A DNA stretch of 64,000 bases from JACPFJ01 sp036504875 (GCA_036504875.1 DASXUK010000046.1:1-64000); one strand, 5' to 3'; positions 7,888 through 17,582 are shown, counted from the stretch's first letter. Numbers and translations: made by a program. The notes: generated by a model not told the origin, from the letters alone.

Positions 7888-8972
7888 CAAAAACGATTCA
7901 TGACATCTATGACCTGCAAGATGTCATTTTTCTGATGATAATAAGAGATGGGAAGACTGATTATGGTCGCATGGATTTCAGTGGCAAGGGGGTAGTCATT
8001 TTCATCCAGCAGCCCTTGCAATGCTTTCTGGCGGTGCGGAGGAACGGGGTAATGAATCTCGGCCCCTATCCCATTTTCAACCAGATATGCCTTGAGGCGG
8101 TCTCGTTCCTGATGCCTGACGGCAAAGATATGATAAACATCTTCAAACCCCTCCTGCTCAAACGGCTTGATAAAGTCGTCTTTGAGCCCATCCAGATACA
8201 GTCGGGCCAACTCACGCTTATGCAGGGTTATATCATCCAGCCTGGCCAGCTTGACTGAAAGAAATGCTGCCTGGATTTCATCCAGACGCGAATTATACCC
8301 GACCATGTCATTATGATATTTAATGGAGGAACCATAGTTCCGCAGGCGGGCGATATGTTGAGCCAGTTGGGAATCATTGGTAGTCACTGCTCCCGCATCG
8401 CCAAGAGCCCCCAGGTTTTTGGTAGGATAAAAGCTGAATGCCCCAAAACAGCCAAACCCGCCTACTCGCTGGCCATGGTAGGTGGCGCCATGAGCCTGGG
8501 CGCAGTCCTCGATCACCTTGAGAGAGTGGCGTTCGGCAATTTGCAGAATGGGATCCATGTCGCAGGCTTTCCCATATAAATGAACCACCAAAATGGCAAC
8601 AGAACTCTTGCTGATTTTGTCGCAGATTTTTTCAGGATCGATATTGTAGGTACGCAGAACCGGCTCAACCAGAACCGGCTTCAGCCCAGCGTGAAGAACG
8701 GCAAGGATTGTTGCAATATAGGTATTTGATGGAACTATCACCTCTCCGCCGGGAGGCAGATCGAGAGCCTTCAAGGAGAGGATGAGTGCATCAAGACCTG
8801 ACGCAACCCCAACACAAGAAGAAGTACCACAGTAGGCGGCAAATTCCTTTTCAAAATCTGATACTTTTTTACCAAGGATATACCAACCACTCTGCAGAAT
8901 TTCGTCAAACCGTTTGCGATACTCTGCAACAAACGGTTCATTAAGGCGTCCAAGATTTTCGTATTCTATCAA
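7887..8972 (-). CDS. DegT/DnrJ/EryC1/StrS sugar aminotransferase (FdtB/QdtB-like)
   Basis: A 361-residue PLP-dependent aminotransferase. The PLP lysine lies in FSFYPTKNLGALGDAGAV, and the cofactor Asp/His region reads VIEDCAQAHGA. The whole protein matches enzymes that aminate C3 of a dTDP-3-keto-6-deoxyhexose. The preceding gene is an FdtA/QdtA-like 3,4-ketoisomerase, and the two together would make dTDP-Fuc3N or dTDP-Qui3N. Translation starts at a TTG (8972) behind GAGG and overlaps the isomerase stop by 4 bases. No N-acetyltransferase (FdtC/QdtC) and no RmlA/RmlB are in the window, so these steps would have to come from elsewhere. Which epimer is made cannot be told from sequence alone. 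Confidence 0.85.
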   Translation of the reverse strand: MIEYENLGRLNEPFVAEYRKRFDEILQSGWYILGKKVSDFEKEFAAYCGTSSCVGVASGLDALILSLKALDLPPGGEVIVPSNTYIATILAVLHAGLKPVLVEPVLRTYNIDPEKICDKISKSSVAILVVHLYGKACDMDPILQIAERHSLKVIEDCAQAHGATYHGQRVGGFGCFGAFSFYPTKNLGALGDAGAVTTNDSQLAQHIARLRNYGSSIKYHNDMVGYNSRLDEIQAAFLSVKLARLDDITLHKRELARLYLDGLKDDFIKPFEQEGFEDVYHIFAVRHQERDRLKAYLVENGIGAEIHYPVPPHRQKALQGLLDENDYPLATEIHATIISLPISYYHQKNDILQVIDVMNRF

Positions 8973-9337
8973 GGGTATTCCTCATCTATATAATCGTCTC
9001 GATCGTAGGGCTCTGAAGCAAGTACAAGCAACATAGCATCAGGTGTAAAATTATACATGGTATGCCAGTCTTCCGGCTCCATAATCAGACATCTATCAGC
9101 AGAATCAAGCAAGTAGTTCTCTTGTGTCACCCCATTGTTCACATAAATATTGCACGCCCCACGAATGCTGACCAAGGCTTGGATGTTCTTCCGATGACGG
9201 TGACCGGCCCGTACCTGGTCGCCAGGGACGTCGTAAATATAGTAGATCCGCTGAACCTTGAACGGCAGTTCGCGATCCAGAACGGTCAAGCTTCCCCTCC
9301 CGTCTTTGAATGTCTTTATCTCAATCAGATGTGCCAT
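8969..9337 (-). CDS. dTDP-4-keto-6-deoxyglucose 3,4-ketoisomerase (FdtA/QdtA family cupin)
   Basis: A 122-residue small cupin. It has the family pattern of an acidic N-terminal strand (FKDGRGSLTVLD), then RIYYIYDVP, then the catalytic histidines in RAGHRHRKNIQALV, and ends with EPEDWHTMYNF. FdtA and QdtA move the keto group of dTDP-4-keto-6-deoxyglucose from C4 to C3 and differ in C4 stereochemistry. I chose the ATG at 9337 because AAGGAGAGAGAGC precedes it; the open frame extends 14 codons further without support. It overlaps the preceding glycosyltransferase by 17 bases and the following aminotransferase by 4. Confidence 0.85.
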   Translation of the reverse strand: MAHLIEIKTFKDGRGSLTVLDRELPFKVQRIYYIYDVPGDQVRAGHRHRKNIQALVSIRGACNIYVNNGVTQENYLLDSADRCLIMEPEDWHTMYNFTPDAMLLVLASEPYDRDDYIDEEYP

Positions 9338-10325
9338 GCTCTCTCTCCTTGATGCACGAATAAGCATAGTAGTTACCATTCAACCGACGCCGTATGCGCC
9401 CCAGGAATTCACGCCAACCAGGCTGTGGGGCAGAAAAACCATGAGGGTCGAATGAACCGTCTAATTTTCCCAGAATCTTCCCGGCCTCGAAAAGAGACTT
9501 CAGGTAGGGTTTATACAACAGTCCCCGCGCGTCGGCAGTCAGCATGTAATAGCCCAGGTCAAGATAACCACCGTTGTTGAAACGCAGGTTGTGGAAATGG
9601 TAAAAGACGGCCCTGCAAAGGGCACCCCTGTTGACATTCGATGCAATGAGGCCATTTTGCTCCCGCGAGAGTTTGTAGTCGATGATATTCCATGGGGCAA
9701 GCCCCCCACCTTCATGCTGAAGAATATGAATCCCCTCAAAACGTTCCGGCCAATCGTCGAGATATTTCTGATCCCCGAACTTTCCTTCCTCCACTCTTGC
9801 ATAACACCACTCCAGACAGCGTTCCTGCCACCAGGAGAGCACTTCCATTCCACGCTCATCGTTCTTGAAGGTCATAAACTGAACACAGTATATTCCATGC
9901 ACTACAGCTTTCATGTATCTGGCGGCGAAACGGTGGCCGGTAATCAGGACCGATCCTCCCGACTGTTCAAACTCCTGCAGCAGGAGAGAAGGCGAGGCAA
10001 AAAAGAATAGGTCTGCATCCAGATAGGTCACCTGAAGTATCCTGTAATTATCCAGCACATGTCTGATAACATGTGGCGTACAGGTCCAGCAGTACTCAGC
10101 TTTCGAGCGGGAGGCTTTTACAGCAAGAAGTTCCTGTGTCTCGAATTCACCCAGAGAGATAGGAACTACCCCCGGCAGATGCATTTCCGACAGCAAGCGA
10201 TGCACCCGGTCATCAAAACAAAATACATATAAGGTAAAATAATCATGCACGGCTGCCAGAGATCGGTACATGGCAAGACCGCGGGAAAAGAAATTTGAGT
10301 CGAAGAGGGTGCAGAAGTGGTTCAT
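9321..10325 (-). CDS. GT8-like / nucleotide-diphospho-sugar glycosyltransferase
   Basis: A 334-residue protein resembling GT-A fold transferases that use a YLDADLFFF segment (DxD, about residue 101) to hold the metal and donor sugar. The N-terminal FCTLFDSNFFSRGLAMYRSL resembles the substrate loop of glycogenin/LPS family 8 enzymes. Other visible elements are GDQKYLDDWPERF and HEGGGLAPWN, both typical of this group. Its ATG overlaps the stop of the upstream FkbM gene. Donor and acceptor unknown. Confidence 0.75.
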   Translation of the reverse strand: MNHFCTLFDSNFFSRGLAMYRSLAAVHDYFTLYVFCFDDRVHRLLSEMHLPGVVPISLGEFETQELLAVKASRSKAEYCWTCTPHVIRHVLDNYRILQVTYLDADLFFFASPSLLLQEFEQSGGSVLITGHRFAARYMKAVVHGIYCVQFMTFKNDERGMEVLSWWQERCLEWCYARVEEGKFGDQKYLDDWPERFEGIHILQHEGGGLAPWNIIDYKLSREQNGLIASNVNRGALCRAVFYHFHNLRFNNGGYLDLGYYMLTADARGLLYKPYLKSLFEAGKILGKLDGSFDPHGFSAPQPGWREFLGRIRRRLNGNYYAYSCIKEREHGTSD

Positions 10326-11293
10326 CCAGCAGTTCCCATTATTCGATTTAAAAATTTAATTGCTCCACGGATGAGATACGAAGGAAATTTACTGTATTCG
10401 AGTTTGATACTCCGCCACGTATATTTTTGCATTTCATCAAAAATTGGGTCAGGGAATCGGGCTGAGGCGTGCTCAGCAATCTCCAAAGCAAAGCCATAGT
10501 GCTTTTCTATGACAGCAAAAATCCAGCCGAGAAGGTAATCACGTTTATCAAGATAATCAGCGGTCTTGGAAAATGTATTTATATAGGTTACCTCCCCCCA
10601 TCCTGGCGCAATTTTCATCAGATTGCCCAGCAGTCTCTGCTCAATTGGTGATAATCTGTTCTCAAAGGTGTCTCGCTTCATGCGTTGTGTGCCTTTAATT
10701 TCCAAATCACTCATCCAGAAAGGTTGATCATCCATGAATGTCATGAGACTACGGAGTTTGTCCTCACCCTTATAGGCATCTATAATACCAGGCTCAAACT
10801 CCGCCACCAATACACGTCTGATAAGACCATCTCCGAGGCTCCTGAACAATCGGAGATCAGTTCCTTGGGAATCTGTCTTAAACCAGTCAATTTTACCTAT
10901 GCCAAGCTTTTCCAATACCGATTGCAAGGTGACTGTTTCAAGGCTAGCCACTCGGTCAACTTCAAACAGACCACCGAAAGCCCATTGATCAAGACTCTGT
11001 TGATCTGGTTTGAGGAGACTTGAGCAGTATGGGGACTTTGTCAGGTAAAATTGCGCTGTAGCAGATGATTGCGCCGTGACAATCCTGTTGATGATGTAAA
11101 GCTTGCGGTAACCTTTCGTCTCATGAGCAGCGAACCCCATCTCCCTTTCATCGGCATCAAAAGCAATACAGACGGAATATGGAGCAATGCGACGCCATTT
11201 TGGATGGATAGCGCCCGATGCACCGATATCTACAAGAACTGGAGGATTGCCACTGAATTCTTCGCGTCGCAGAATTTCATCGATTATGTGCAT
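10322..11293 (-). CDS. FkbM-family SAM-dependent methyltransferase
   Basis: A 323-residue protein with the FkbM pattern: a SAM loop VLVDIGASGAIHPKW near residue 20 and the downstream WFKTDSQGTDLRLFRSL segment. FkbM enzymes O-methylate sugars or natural products, so this one may methylate a glycan hydroxyl. The ATG at 11293 has AAGGAC 5 bases upstream; an upstream in-frame start would run into the TIGR04325-like gene. The C-terminal 100 residues lie outside the usual domain and are not recognised. It is the first of two FkbM-type genes in the cluster. Confidence 0.78.
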   Translation of the reverse strand: MHIIDEILRREEFSGNPPVLVDIGASGAIHPKWRRIAPYSVCIAFDADEREMGFAAHETKGYRKLYIINRIVTAQSSATAQFYLTKSPYCSSLLKPDQQSLDQWAFGGLFEVDRVASLETVTLQSVLEKLGIGKIDWFKTDSQGTDLRLFRSLGDGLIRRVLVAEFEPGIIDAYKGEDKLRSLMTFMDDQPFWMSDLEIKGTQRMKRDTFENRLSPIEQRLLGNLMKIAPGWGEVTYINTFSKTADYLDKRDYLLGWIFAVIEKHYGFALEIAEHASARFPDPIFDEMQKYTWRSIKLEYSKFPSYLIRGAIKFLNRIMGTAG

Positions 11294-11321
11294 AGAAAGT
11301 CCTTGAAATTTAATTCGAGAT

Positions 11322-12143
11322 TTAGTCCTTAAGCCTGAAAATAAAACCTTTGTCATGGGCTAATTTATCACCAAGAAAAATTGAACCGGCCAAAGCGTCA
11401 AAATTAAGAACCAATTCATAGTCTTTTTCAAACATTTTTAAAAGCTTATCCCTTCCCAAAATCCAGGCAGGGTAACGCGCATCGTATATCTCGGCAGGGA
11501 CGTGCTGGACAGTCAGACGGTCTTTAACTCCATCCAGGATTGGTGTTCTGTCAATCACAACATACGCAATTTTCTGCTTTATAATGTGCGCTAAAAGCTC
11601 ATATGGGTCTTTTAGATACGGTAGCACACTTGATAACAGAATCGAATCTGGCTGACGCACTTCCAGACATTCTTCAATCGTGAAGTAAAACTTTAAAAAC
11701 TGATCTTCAAAAAGCTCCCTGCCGCAAAGGACAAAAGCTTTCTGCTCTACAACGCTCCAAGAGAATTCATCCAGATGGCCTAGTAACGCACGATTTTGAA
11801 AGTAACTGCTCCCGAGTGACCCACCAAAATCAAGAAGATTGAGACGATTGCCATTACAGGAAGCTATCCATAATAAACCAGCCAGAAGCGGCCAGGAATA
11901 TTGAATCTCATCAAAAAGAACCGAATCCCGCTCGTAGACTGCTTCACCATTCTTTACCTTAATTAGAGAGTCTCGCACTCTCTGCAATATCAGATCACTG
12001 TCATAGCCAGTGGAAGCACTACAGGCTTTATCCCACCCTGAATAGTTACCAAAATACCCGGACTGAACTATCCAACGCAGATAAAACCTCCATACAACAG
12101 AAGGAATGAATTCGGAAAGTACCTGTTGTTGTATACTTCGCAC
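11322..12143 (-). CDS. Putative methyltransferase, TIGR04325 family
   Basis: A 273-residue protein matching the TIGR04325 (LIC12133-like) putative methyltransferases of polysaccharide clusters. Visible signatures are YFGNYSGWDKA near residue 30, LLDFGGSLGSSYFQNR as the SAM loop, WSVVEQKAFV, and LLSSVLPYLKDPY. The start is GTG with GGGAG upstream. It is separated from the radical SAM gene by about 120 bases with no gene and is followed closely by an FkbM gene. The reaction is not established for this family; a role in modifying the surface glycan is inferred from location. Confidence 0.75.
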   Translation of the reverse strand: MRSIQQQVLSEFIPSVVWRFYLRWIVQSGYFGNYSGWDKACSASTGYDSDLILQRVRDSLIKVKNGEAVYERDSVLFDEIQYSWPLLAGLLWIASCNGNRLNLLDFGGSLGSSYFQNRALLGHLDEFSWSVVEQKAFVLCGRELFEDQFLKFYFTIEECLEVRQPDSILLSSVLPYLKDPYELLAHIIKQKIAYVVIDRTPILDGVKDRLTVQHVPAEIYDARYPAWILGRDKLLKMFEKDYELVLNFDALAGSIFLGDKLAHDKGFIFRLKD

Positions 12144-12264
12144 CGGTTATCTCCCTACCCTGCATTTATAATCGTGATTCTACGGAAGGCAATTCATAGC
12201 CAAGAATGGTAGATACTTGGGTCTGACAGGCGTCTTAGCATAAAGGTTCTACTGTCAGCCCCAG

Positions 12265-13983
12265 TTATTGGAGTCCCATGGCGGCAAGTTTCCGAGATTC
12301 CAATTCCAGTTGGCGTAATTCGTAATCCTGTAATTGGTGATTCTGTTCTGAGGGCGAAAGCTTCTCATAAACTTCGGCTATGGACTTTTGCTGCCTTCCC
12401 AAGCCTAAGATATTTTCCCATACCTTTTTGCCATAGGCTTTTTCTTTTTCAAGGAAATAGATTTTCTCCAGATTCTCTCGAAAATTAATCACAGTTTTCA
12501 CCGACATCGCGGACATATTGACGACATGGTTCCAGTCGCCCACACTGTCGGAATTGAAATAACGGTTATAGAAATCCTGGTCGTCCTTTAAAAGACCCAG
12601 TTTGAATATTTTTTGATACAATGGCGAGCCTGGGAAAGGGGTTGCGATTGTAAAAGCATACTGGATATTGGGGTTTTCGCGGACAGATTGGACCATGAGT
12701 TGCAGCGACTGTTCGGCGTCTTCCACCGTTTCGCTGTCTTGTCCAACCATGATAGAGACCGTCGGAAGTATGCCGACATGTTTCAGCCTCTTAAGGCCGA
12801 TGAGAATTTTTTCTGCAGTTGTGTTCTTGCCAATGATTTTCAGTATCCGGTCAGATCCTGATTCGATTCCAAGCCCCATTATCCGGCAACCAACTGATTT
12901 CAACTCAGAAAGTAGTTCGTCGTCAATTTTTTCAAGAATGTCAAAACGGGTCGAGATGGAAAAAGCGATGGGTCGAGGCAGCGTACGTATACGTGAGATC
13001 AAATCGCGTACACGCTTAGGATTGGCAATTACAAGATCATCTGAAAAATAAAGCATATTAGCGTCAAATCGAAGCAAGTTTTTTTCCGCTTCATCCATCA
13101 TAACTTGAATGTCGCGGTAACGCGGCTTGTTGTGATGGTAACAAAAATTGCATTTAAATGGGCAACCTCTCCCACCATGGACATTGATGACGCGGTCATT
13201 GAAACGCCAGTGCGGCTGGGTTGGTATATTTTTTGTGTACCACCTTCCGATCCGAAGCCATTCATGTGTGGGAAACAGTTCATAAGGTATTTCAGGCAAT
13301 TGCGACAGGTCGGCTATATACTCGCCGCCAGGATTCACGGTCACGCGGCGGCCATTGCGAACGGCCAAACCACCAATTTCAGAAAATGATCGTGAGCCTT
13401 TGATGGCTTCAACAATTTGGAAAATGATTATCTCTCCTTCGCCTACCACCCCGAAGTCCGCACCGGTAATCTTTACGCTGAATTCCGGTATTGGAGAAAC
13501 CATTTGGCCGCCTACCGCGATGGGAAAATCACGCCCCAAGACATTGAGTTCATAAACGATGGAACGGATTTCTTCAATTTCAGGGTACAGACTCCCAAAC
13601 CCGACAAGTATAGGGTTATGTTTGAGAATTTCTTTGGCAATTGACCGCGCACTTCCCGTTTTGAAGACAATTTTTACTTCGATACCGCGGCTCAGGAGAT
13701 ACCCTGCAAGATAGCCATATGATAGAGGGAAGGTAAAAGCGATGGGTCTGGAAACAAAAACCACTGGACCGTCAGTTTTCCTGATTTGATCGAGGCTAAA
13801 GCGGTTTATTCGGTCAAATGTGTAATCTAGATAAATATGAGTTAGATGTCGTCGGATCCATTTTAACCGTAAATAAATCTTGCGGAGGAATAATACTTGG
13901 GACAGATAGTCTTTTATGAATTGAATTAGTGCTGACACAAATTCCTCACTTATCGCTTCTTTTAAAATTGAATTATCAATCAC
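12265..13983 (-). CDS. Cobalamin-binding-domain radical SAM protein (class B-like)
   Basis: A 572-residue protein with an N-terminal B12-binding-like Rossmann region (about residues 70-190, including FPLSYGYLAGYLLSRGIEV and ILVGFGSLYPEIEEI). A radical SAM domain follows, with its 4Fe-4S motif CPFKCNFCYHH (about residue 275). The GxIxGxGxES-type segment reads RIMGLGIESGS. This layout is used for methylation of unreactive carbon and for other radical rearrangements, for example on lipids or sugars. The start is a GTG with a weak ribosome-binding site, so the N-terminus is not certain. Gaps of 147 and 121 bases flank it, so it may be its own transcriptional unit within the glycan block. Substrate unknown. 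Confidence 0.82.
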   Translation of the reverse strand: MIDNSILKEAISEEFVSALIQFIKDYLSQVLFLRKIYLRLKWIRRHLTHIYLDYTFDRINRFSLDQIRKTDGPVVFVSRPIAFTFPLSYGYLAGYLLSRGIEVKIVFKTGSARSIAKEILKHNPILVGFGSLYPEIEEIRSIVYELNVLGRDFPIAVGGQMVSPIPEFSVKITGADFGVVGEGEIIIFQIVEAIKGSRSFSEIGGLAVRNGRRVTVNPGGEYIADLSQLPEIPYELFPTHEWLRIGRWYTKNIPTQPHWRFNDRVINVHGGRGCPFKCNFCYHHNKPRYRDIQVMMDEAEKNLLRFDANMLYFSDDLVIANPKRVRDLISRIRTLPRPIAFSISTRFDILEKIDDELLSELKSVGCRIMGLGIESGSDRILKIIGKNTTAEKILIGLKRLKHVGILPTVSIMVGQDSETVEDAEQSLQLMVQSVRENPNIQYAFTIATPFPGSPLYQKIFKLGLLKDDQDFYNRYFNSDSVGDWNHVVNMSAMSVKTVINFRENLEKIYFLEKEKAYGKKVWENILGLGRQQKSIAEVYEKLSPSEQNHQLQDYELRQLELESRKLAAMGLQ

Positions 13984-14130
13984 AATAGCAGCGCCAGTTG
14001 GCTTTATAGACGTTGCTTGTTATTTTGCTTATATTGAAGTGCAGACACTAATTGGCTGATTAGCAAGCAACCTCTACTAGTTCTCCCGCAATTGCCAGGA
14101 TGCAACCAGAAAAAAACTTTAGACCTCGGC

Positions 14131-15030
14131 TTAGCATCCAGCAACCACTTTTAACTTGCGCAGTAACCGCATGTAAAAAGGAAGTCGTATTGAATTAAAG
14201 TAATTTTGAAAGATAGTTAAGGCGTTTTTATCCTCTTCAGGCCTCAAACGTACTAAATTAATCGGTTCCGTAGCAACACCCGTGCGATAATTATTTGTTT
14301 CGCCGCAATGTATGCCGCTGTTGTCGGTGCCTATGTTCTGTACCAGAGACTGTCCTGGATTCAGGGTCAATTTGTCGTTAAGCAGTGCTGATGCATACCA
14401 CCTGACAGCCCAAGAATCATTTTTACCGGTAATCTGCTCCTTCAACATCCGAGTGTAATTATATGTACCGTTAAAGTCGAATCGTTGTTCAAGCTTTCTG
14501 GCTTTTAGTTCGTGCAATAGCTTAGTTCCATCCGCTTCAAATAAATTCCAGCCCTGTTTCCATGTACCCCACCCCCAGCAATCAGCACCTTTTAAGAAAA
14601 ATGTCTCCGGAAGTTTTTCCTTTACAGGATAGCTATATCCATGGATGCTAATCACATTTTCTTCGTTCTGATATAACTCCAGCGCTTCATTCATATAACG
14701 CAGAAAATAAGGCGAAGTAACTATATCGTCTTCCAAGACAATGATTCGGCCATATTTGTTAACTACCGTCGTGACCCCATCAATAATGGAACGCGCCAGC
14801 CCAAAGTTTGATTCTCGTTCAATAATTGTGACTGACTTGAAACCAACGATCTGCCTTATGTATTGCCGAACTTCGCGCACCTTTTCTGCTTGAGCCTCGG
14901 ACTTGGGGGCATCAGAAAAGACAGTCAGATGACTCTCTTCGGAAAGTAAGTTTTGTTTCAAAGCATCAACAGTTCGATGAGCGTGATCTGGACGGTTATA
15001 AACAAATAGAACAACTGGAGCGCAAGTCAC
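14131..15030 (-). CDS. Glycosyltransferase, GT-A fold (GNT-I-like)
   Basis: A 299-residue nucleotide-sugar transferase. The N-terminus APVVLFVYNRPDHAHRTVDAL is the donor-binding strand. The metal site is the acidic IIVLEDDIVTSPYFLRYMN (about residues 95-115), as in GNT-I-like sugar transferases. The CWGWGTWKQGW segment is typical of this subgroup. The start is GTG with AAGGGGG upstream. It lies 33 bases after an FkbM methyltransferase gene. It probably adds one sugar to the exported glycan; specificity unknown. Confidence 0.8.
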   Translation of the reverse strand: MTCAPVVLFVYNRPDHAHRTVDALKQNLLSEESHLTVFSDAPKSEAQAEKVREVRQYIRQIVGFKSVTIIERESNFGLARSIIDGVTTVVNKYGRIIVLEDDIVTSPYFLRYMNEALELYQNEENVISIHGYSYPVKEKLPETFFLKGADCWGWGTWKQGWNLFEADGTKLLHELKARKLEQRFDFNGTYNYTRMLKEQITGKNDSWAVRWYASALLNDKLTLNPGQSLVQNIGTDNSGIHCGETNNYRTGVATEPINLVRLRPEEDKNALTIFQNYFNSIRLPFYMRLLRKLKVVAGC

Positions 15031-15063
15031 TGATGCCCCCTTGAAAATGTTCTAAGTCGGCTA

Positions 15064-15768
15064 TTACCCATTTTGTGTGAAAGCCTCATTCGCAACGAAG
15101 AAATAAGTATTATACGTCTTGGCCAAAGCACGATAATTATGTCGAGACAGCATCTTTGCAGTGGGATGACTTTCTAGATTTTGTATTTCAGTATTTAGTA
15201 GTTCCACCAGAACCACGCGGGGTCGATACATGTTCCAATCGTTTGAACTAACAACTTCGTGATCGAATCCTTCCGCGTCGATAGTCATAAAATCAATTTG
15301 CGTTCCACGCGGCAGGTTTTTATCAAGAATTTGCTTTAGAGTTACTACGGGAATCTGGAGCGTATTAATAATATGATATGGTGGACAATCTTTCTTTCTA
15401 GCCTCATGTTCTGAAAAAGTGTTCAACGCTGATTCATTGAAAGCGAAATATCTCAAAGCCCCTTCTTGCGCTCCAACTCCACATTCTATAGTTATGTCTC
15501 TTGGTCTCATCCGCTGGAACAATTTCTTCGTTCCTGGCAACGCATCAACATTGATGCCGCGCCAGCCCCGACGATAAAAATAATAGGTATTTGAAAATCG
15601 AGTCGGATGATGGGCACCGATATCAACAAAAAAGCCCTTCGATATTTTAAGCTCATCGAGAATTCGCACAAGGACCAAATCTTCACCTTCCTGTGAATAG
15701 GAGAGGCGCCCATTTGGTAGACGATTACGAATTAAAGTTTTGAGAAAGTTAATTGCCTTAGATAACAT
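15064..15768 (-). CDS. FkbM-family SAM-dependent methyltransferase
   Basis: A 234-residue compact FkbM-type methyltransferase. Signatures are YSQEGEDLVLVRIL near residue 24, GFFVDIGAHHPTRFSNTYYFYR as the SAM loop region, and IDFMTIDAEGFDHEVV. It is shorter than the other FkbM gene (10322-11293) and not obviously its duplicate. It lies 26 bases after the ABC exporter gene. It probably O-methylates a sugar of the surface glycan; the substrate is inferred only from context. Confidence 0.82.
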   Translation of the reverse strand: MLSKAINFLKTLIRNRLPNGRLSYSQEGEDLVLVRILDELKISKGFFVDIGAHHPTRFSNTYYFYRRGWRGINVDALPGTKKLFQRMRPRDITIECGVGAQEGALRYFAFNESALNTFSEHEARKKDCPPYHIINTLQIPVVTLKQILDKNLPRGTQIDFMTIDAEGFDHEVVSSNDWNMYRPRVVLVELLNTEIQNLESHPTAKMLSRHNYRALAKTYNTYFFVANEAFTQNG

Positions 15769-15794
15769 TATGCTCCATCCAGATTGGTCAAAGT

Positions 15795-17582
15795 TTAAGC
15801 AAAAGTGGTTTGTAGAGTATATAAATCTCGATACAGCTCACACCTATTTAGCAGTTCAGCGTGCGTCCCGCTATCTTCGACATGTCCATGAGCAATGACG
15901 TAAATGCGATCACAATTAACGACTGCCGGAAGACGATGAGAAACCATCAGCATAGTTACCTCTCCCCGCAACTTCTCAATCTCATTAGTAACTTCCTGCT
16001 CAGCATGTGCATCCAGCGCACCGGTGGCTTCATCGAAAACTACGATCTTCGGCTGTCTATACAAGGCACGTGCAATCCCAATCCTCTGCCTCTGCCCACC
16101 GGACACGTTCATGCCGTTTTCTCCAACTTTGGTGTCCACACCGAGTGGAAGTACGCTTATCATTGTATCCAGGTTGGCCATTTTAATCACGCGCATAAGC
16201 TGTAGCATGTCAGGCTCATGATCAAAGGTGATGTTATAAGCGATGCTCTCGTCCAATAAGGTCAACACCTGTGGGACGTAACCGATAAGCCTTTCCATAG
16301 ATCTACTCGTAAAGGGATCGAATTGTTTTCCATCGCATAAAAAAACTCCTTCAGAAGCAGGCTGAAGACCCGTGATTACATCTAAAAGGGTAGTTTTCCC
16401 AGAGCCTGAGACTCCTACAATACCGATAAACTGCCCCCGCCCTATTTCAAGATTGATGTTATGAAGAACTATCTTGTCCTGATATCTAAATCCAATCCTT
16501 TGCAATTTAATATTGTGCTCAAAAGACAATGAGTCCTCCAACCGCATATGCCTGAGAGCAGACAGTCGATTCCGGATGTAAATCAAACGTTCCACAAACG
16601 TACTATAGAACTTATAGGAGTTTACCGACGACATCAGCCTCAAGAATGCGGGTACCGTTCGTAAGGATGCCATAGCCACAACACCTATTACCGGGAGCAA
16701 CTTTTCAGCCGATACACCTGTTGACACAACTACCAAAACAGAAACAACCAATCCGATGAGAGTGACTGTTTCCACCAGCAACTTGGGTAGTTCACTGTTA
16801 AAGTTATAACGCCAGGCTATCCCGGCATATTGAGCCGACACCTCCTTATTTTTCTCATCAAATAAGTGTGCCAACCCCATAACTTTAATATCTCGAATAG
16901 AATTCACAATTGAGAACAGTAGCTTATATCGTTTAATCTCAATATTTTCTTGCTCTTTGCCTAACAGAGTCGTTGGGCGTATCACTAAAAAAAATAGCGC
17001 AGCAGCAACCAAGACCAATATAACTAATATAGTCAAAGTAGCTAATGGCCTAAATATCAAGAAGCATATAATTAGAATGGAAAGAAAACAGAATTCATTT
17101 CCTATATTTATCAAGGCTCTAAATACCAAAGTCGCATGTACCGTATTTGAGTACGCCACTCCAGCTAATTCTGATCCTGGAATTTCCTGGAACAGGCCAT
17201 ACCTCGTAATTAAAATTCTATTTACGGTATCGTCTGTCATTCTCGCGGTAAAAAAGGCAAGGCGACGATGCTGATAGCGAACCAGCATTCCCTGCAAAAT
17301 AACCTTGCACACAAATAGTAAGACCAGAGCAGCACTGATAACTAAGACTTGCTGCTCCTCGTCAATCCATCTCACCCAATTGAACAAATTGTATGTTTTG
17401 TTGGTTAGCAGAACAGGATTGGTTACGATTTTTATGTAAGGAAAAATTACTGCTATTCCGATCAGATCGAGAATCGAAACCAGAACCATCACCAACAACA
17501 AGAGAATGGCCTCTTTCTTACCAGCAGATTCCAGTATAAAACGCACTACATTATTATCCAGACGAGTATCTTCAGCCTTCAT
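15795..17582 (-). CDS. ABC exporter, fused permease and ATPase (lipid/oligosaccharide flippase type)
   Basis: A half-transporter of about 595 residues. The N-terminal 330 residues hold about six membrane segments. The C-terminal ATPase domain has Walker A GVSGSGKTTLLDV, Q-loop VPQVLTLLD, signature NVSGGQRQRIGIARAL and Walker B KIVVFDEATGALD. It resembles PglK/MsbA-type exporters that flip lipid-linked sugars, which fits a cluster that otherwise shows no Wzx. I placed the start at the ATG at 17582. The frame stays open back to 17714 with only a TTG there, overlapping the upstream gene, so the N-terminus is uncertain. Confidence 0.85.
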   Translation of the reverse strand: MKAEDTRLDNNVVRFILESAGKKEAILLLLVMVLVSILDLIGIAVIFPYIKIVTNPVLLTNKTYNLFNWVRWIDEEQQVLVISAALVLLFVCKVILQGMLVRYQHRRLAFFTARMTDDTVNRILITRYGLFQEIPGSELAGVAYSNTVHATLVFRALINIGNEFCFLSILIICFLIFRPLATLTILVILVLVAAALFFLVIRPTTLLGKEQENIEIKRYKLLFSIVNSIRDIKVMGLAHLFDEKNKEVSAQYAGIAWRYNFNSELPKLLVETVTLIGLVVSVLVVVSTGVSAEKLLPVIGVVAMASLRTVPAFLRLMSSVNSYKFYSTFVERLIYIRNRLSALRHMRLEDSLSFEHNIKLQRIGFRYQDKIVLHNINLEIGRGQFIGIVGVSGSGKTTLLDVITGLQPASEGVFLCDGKQFDPFTSRSMERLIGYVPQVLTLLDESIAYNITFDHEPDMLQLMRVIKMANLDTMISVLPLGVDTKVGENGMNVSGGQRQRIGIARALYRQPKIVVFDEATGALDAHAEQEVTNEIEKLRGEVTMLMVSHRLPAVVNCDRIYVIAHGHVEDSGTHAELLNRCELYRDLYTLQTTFA

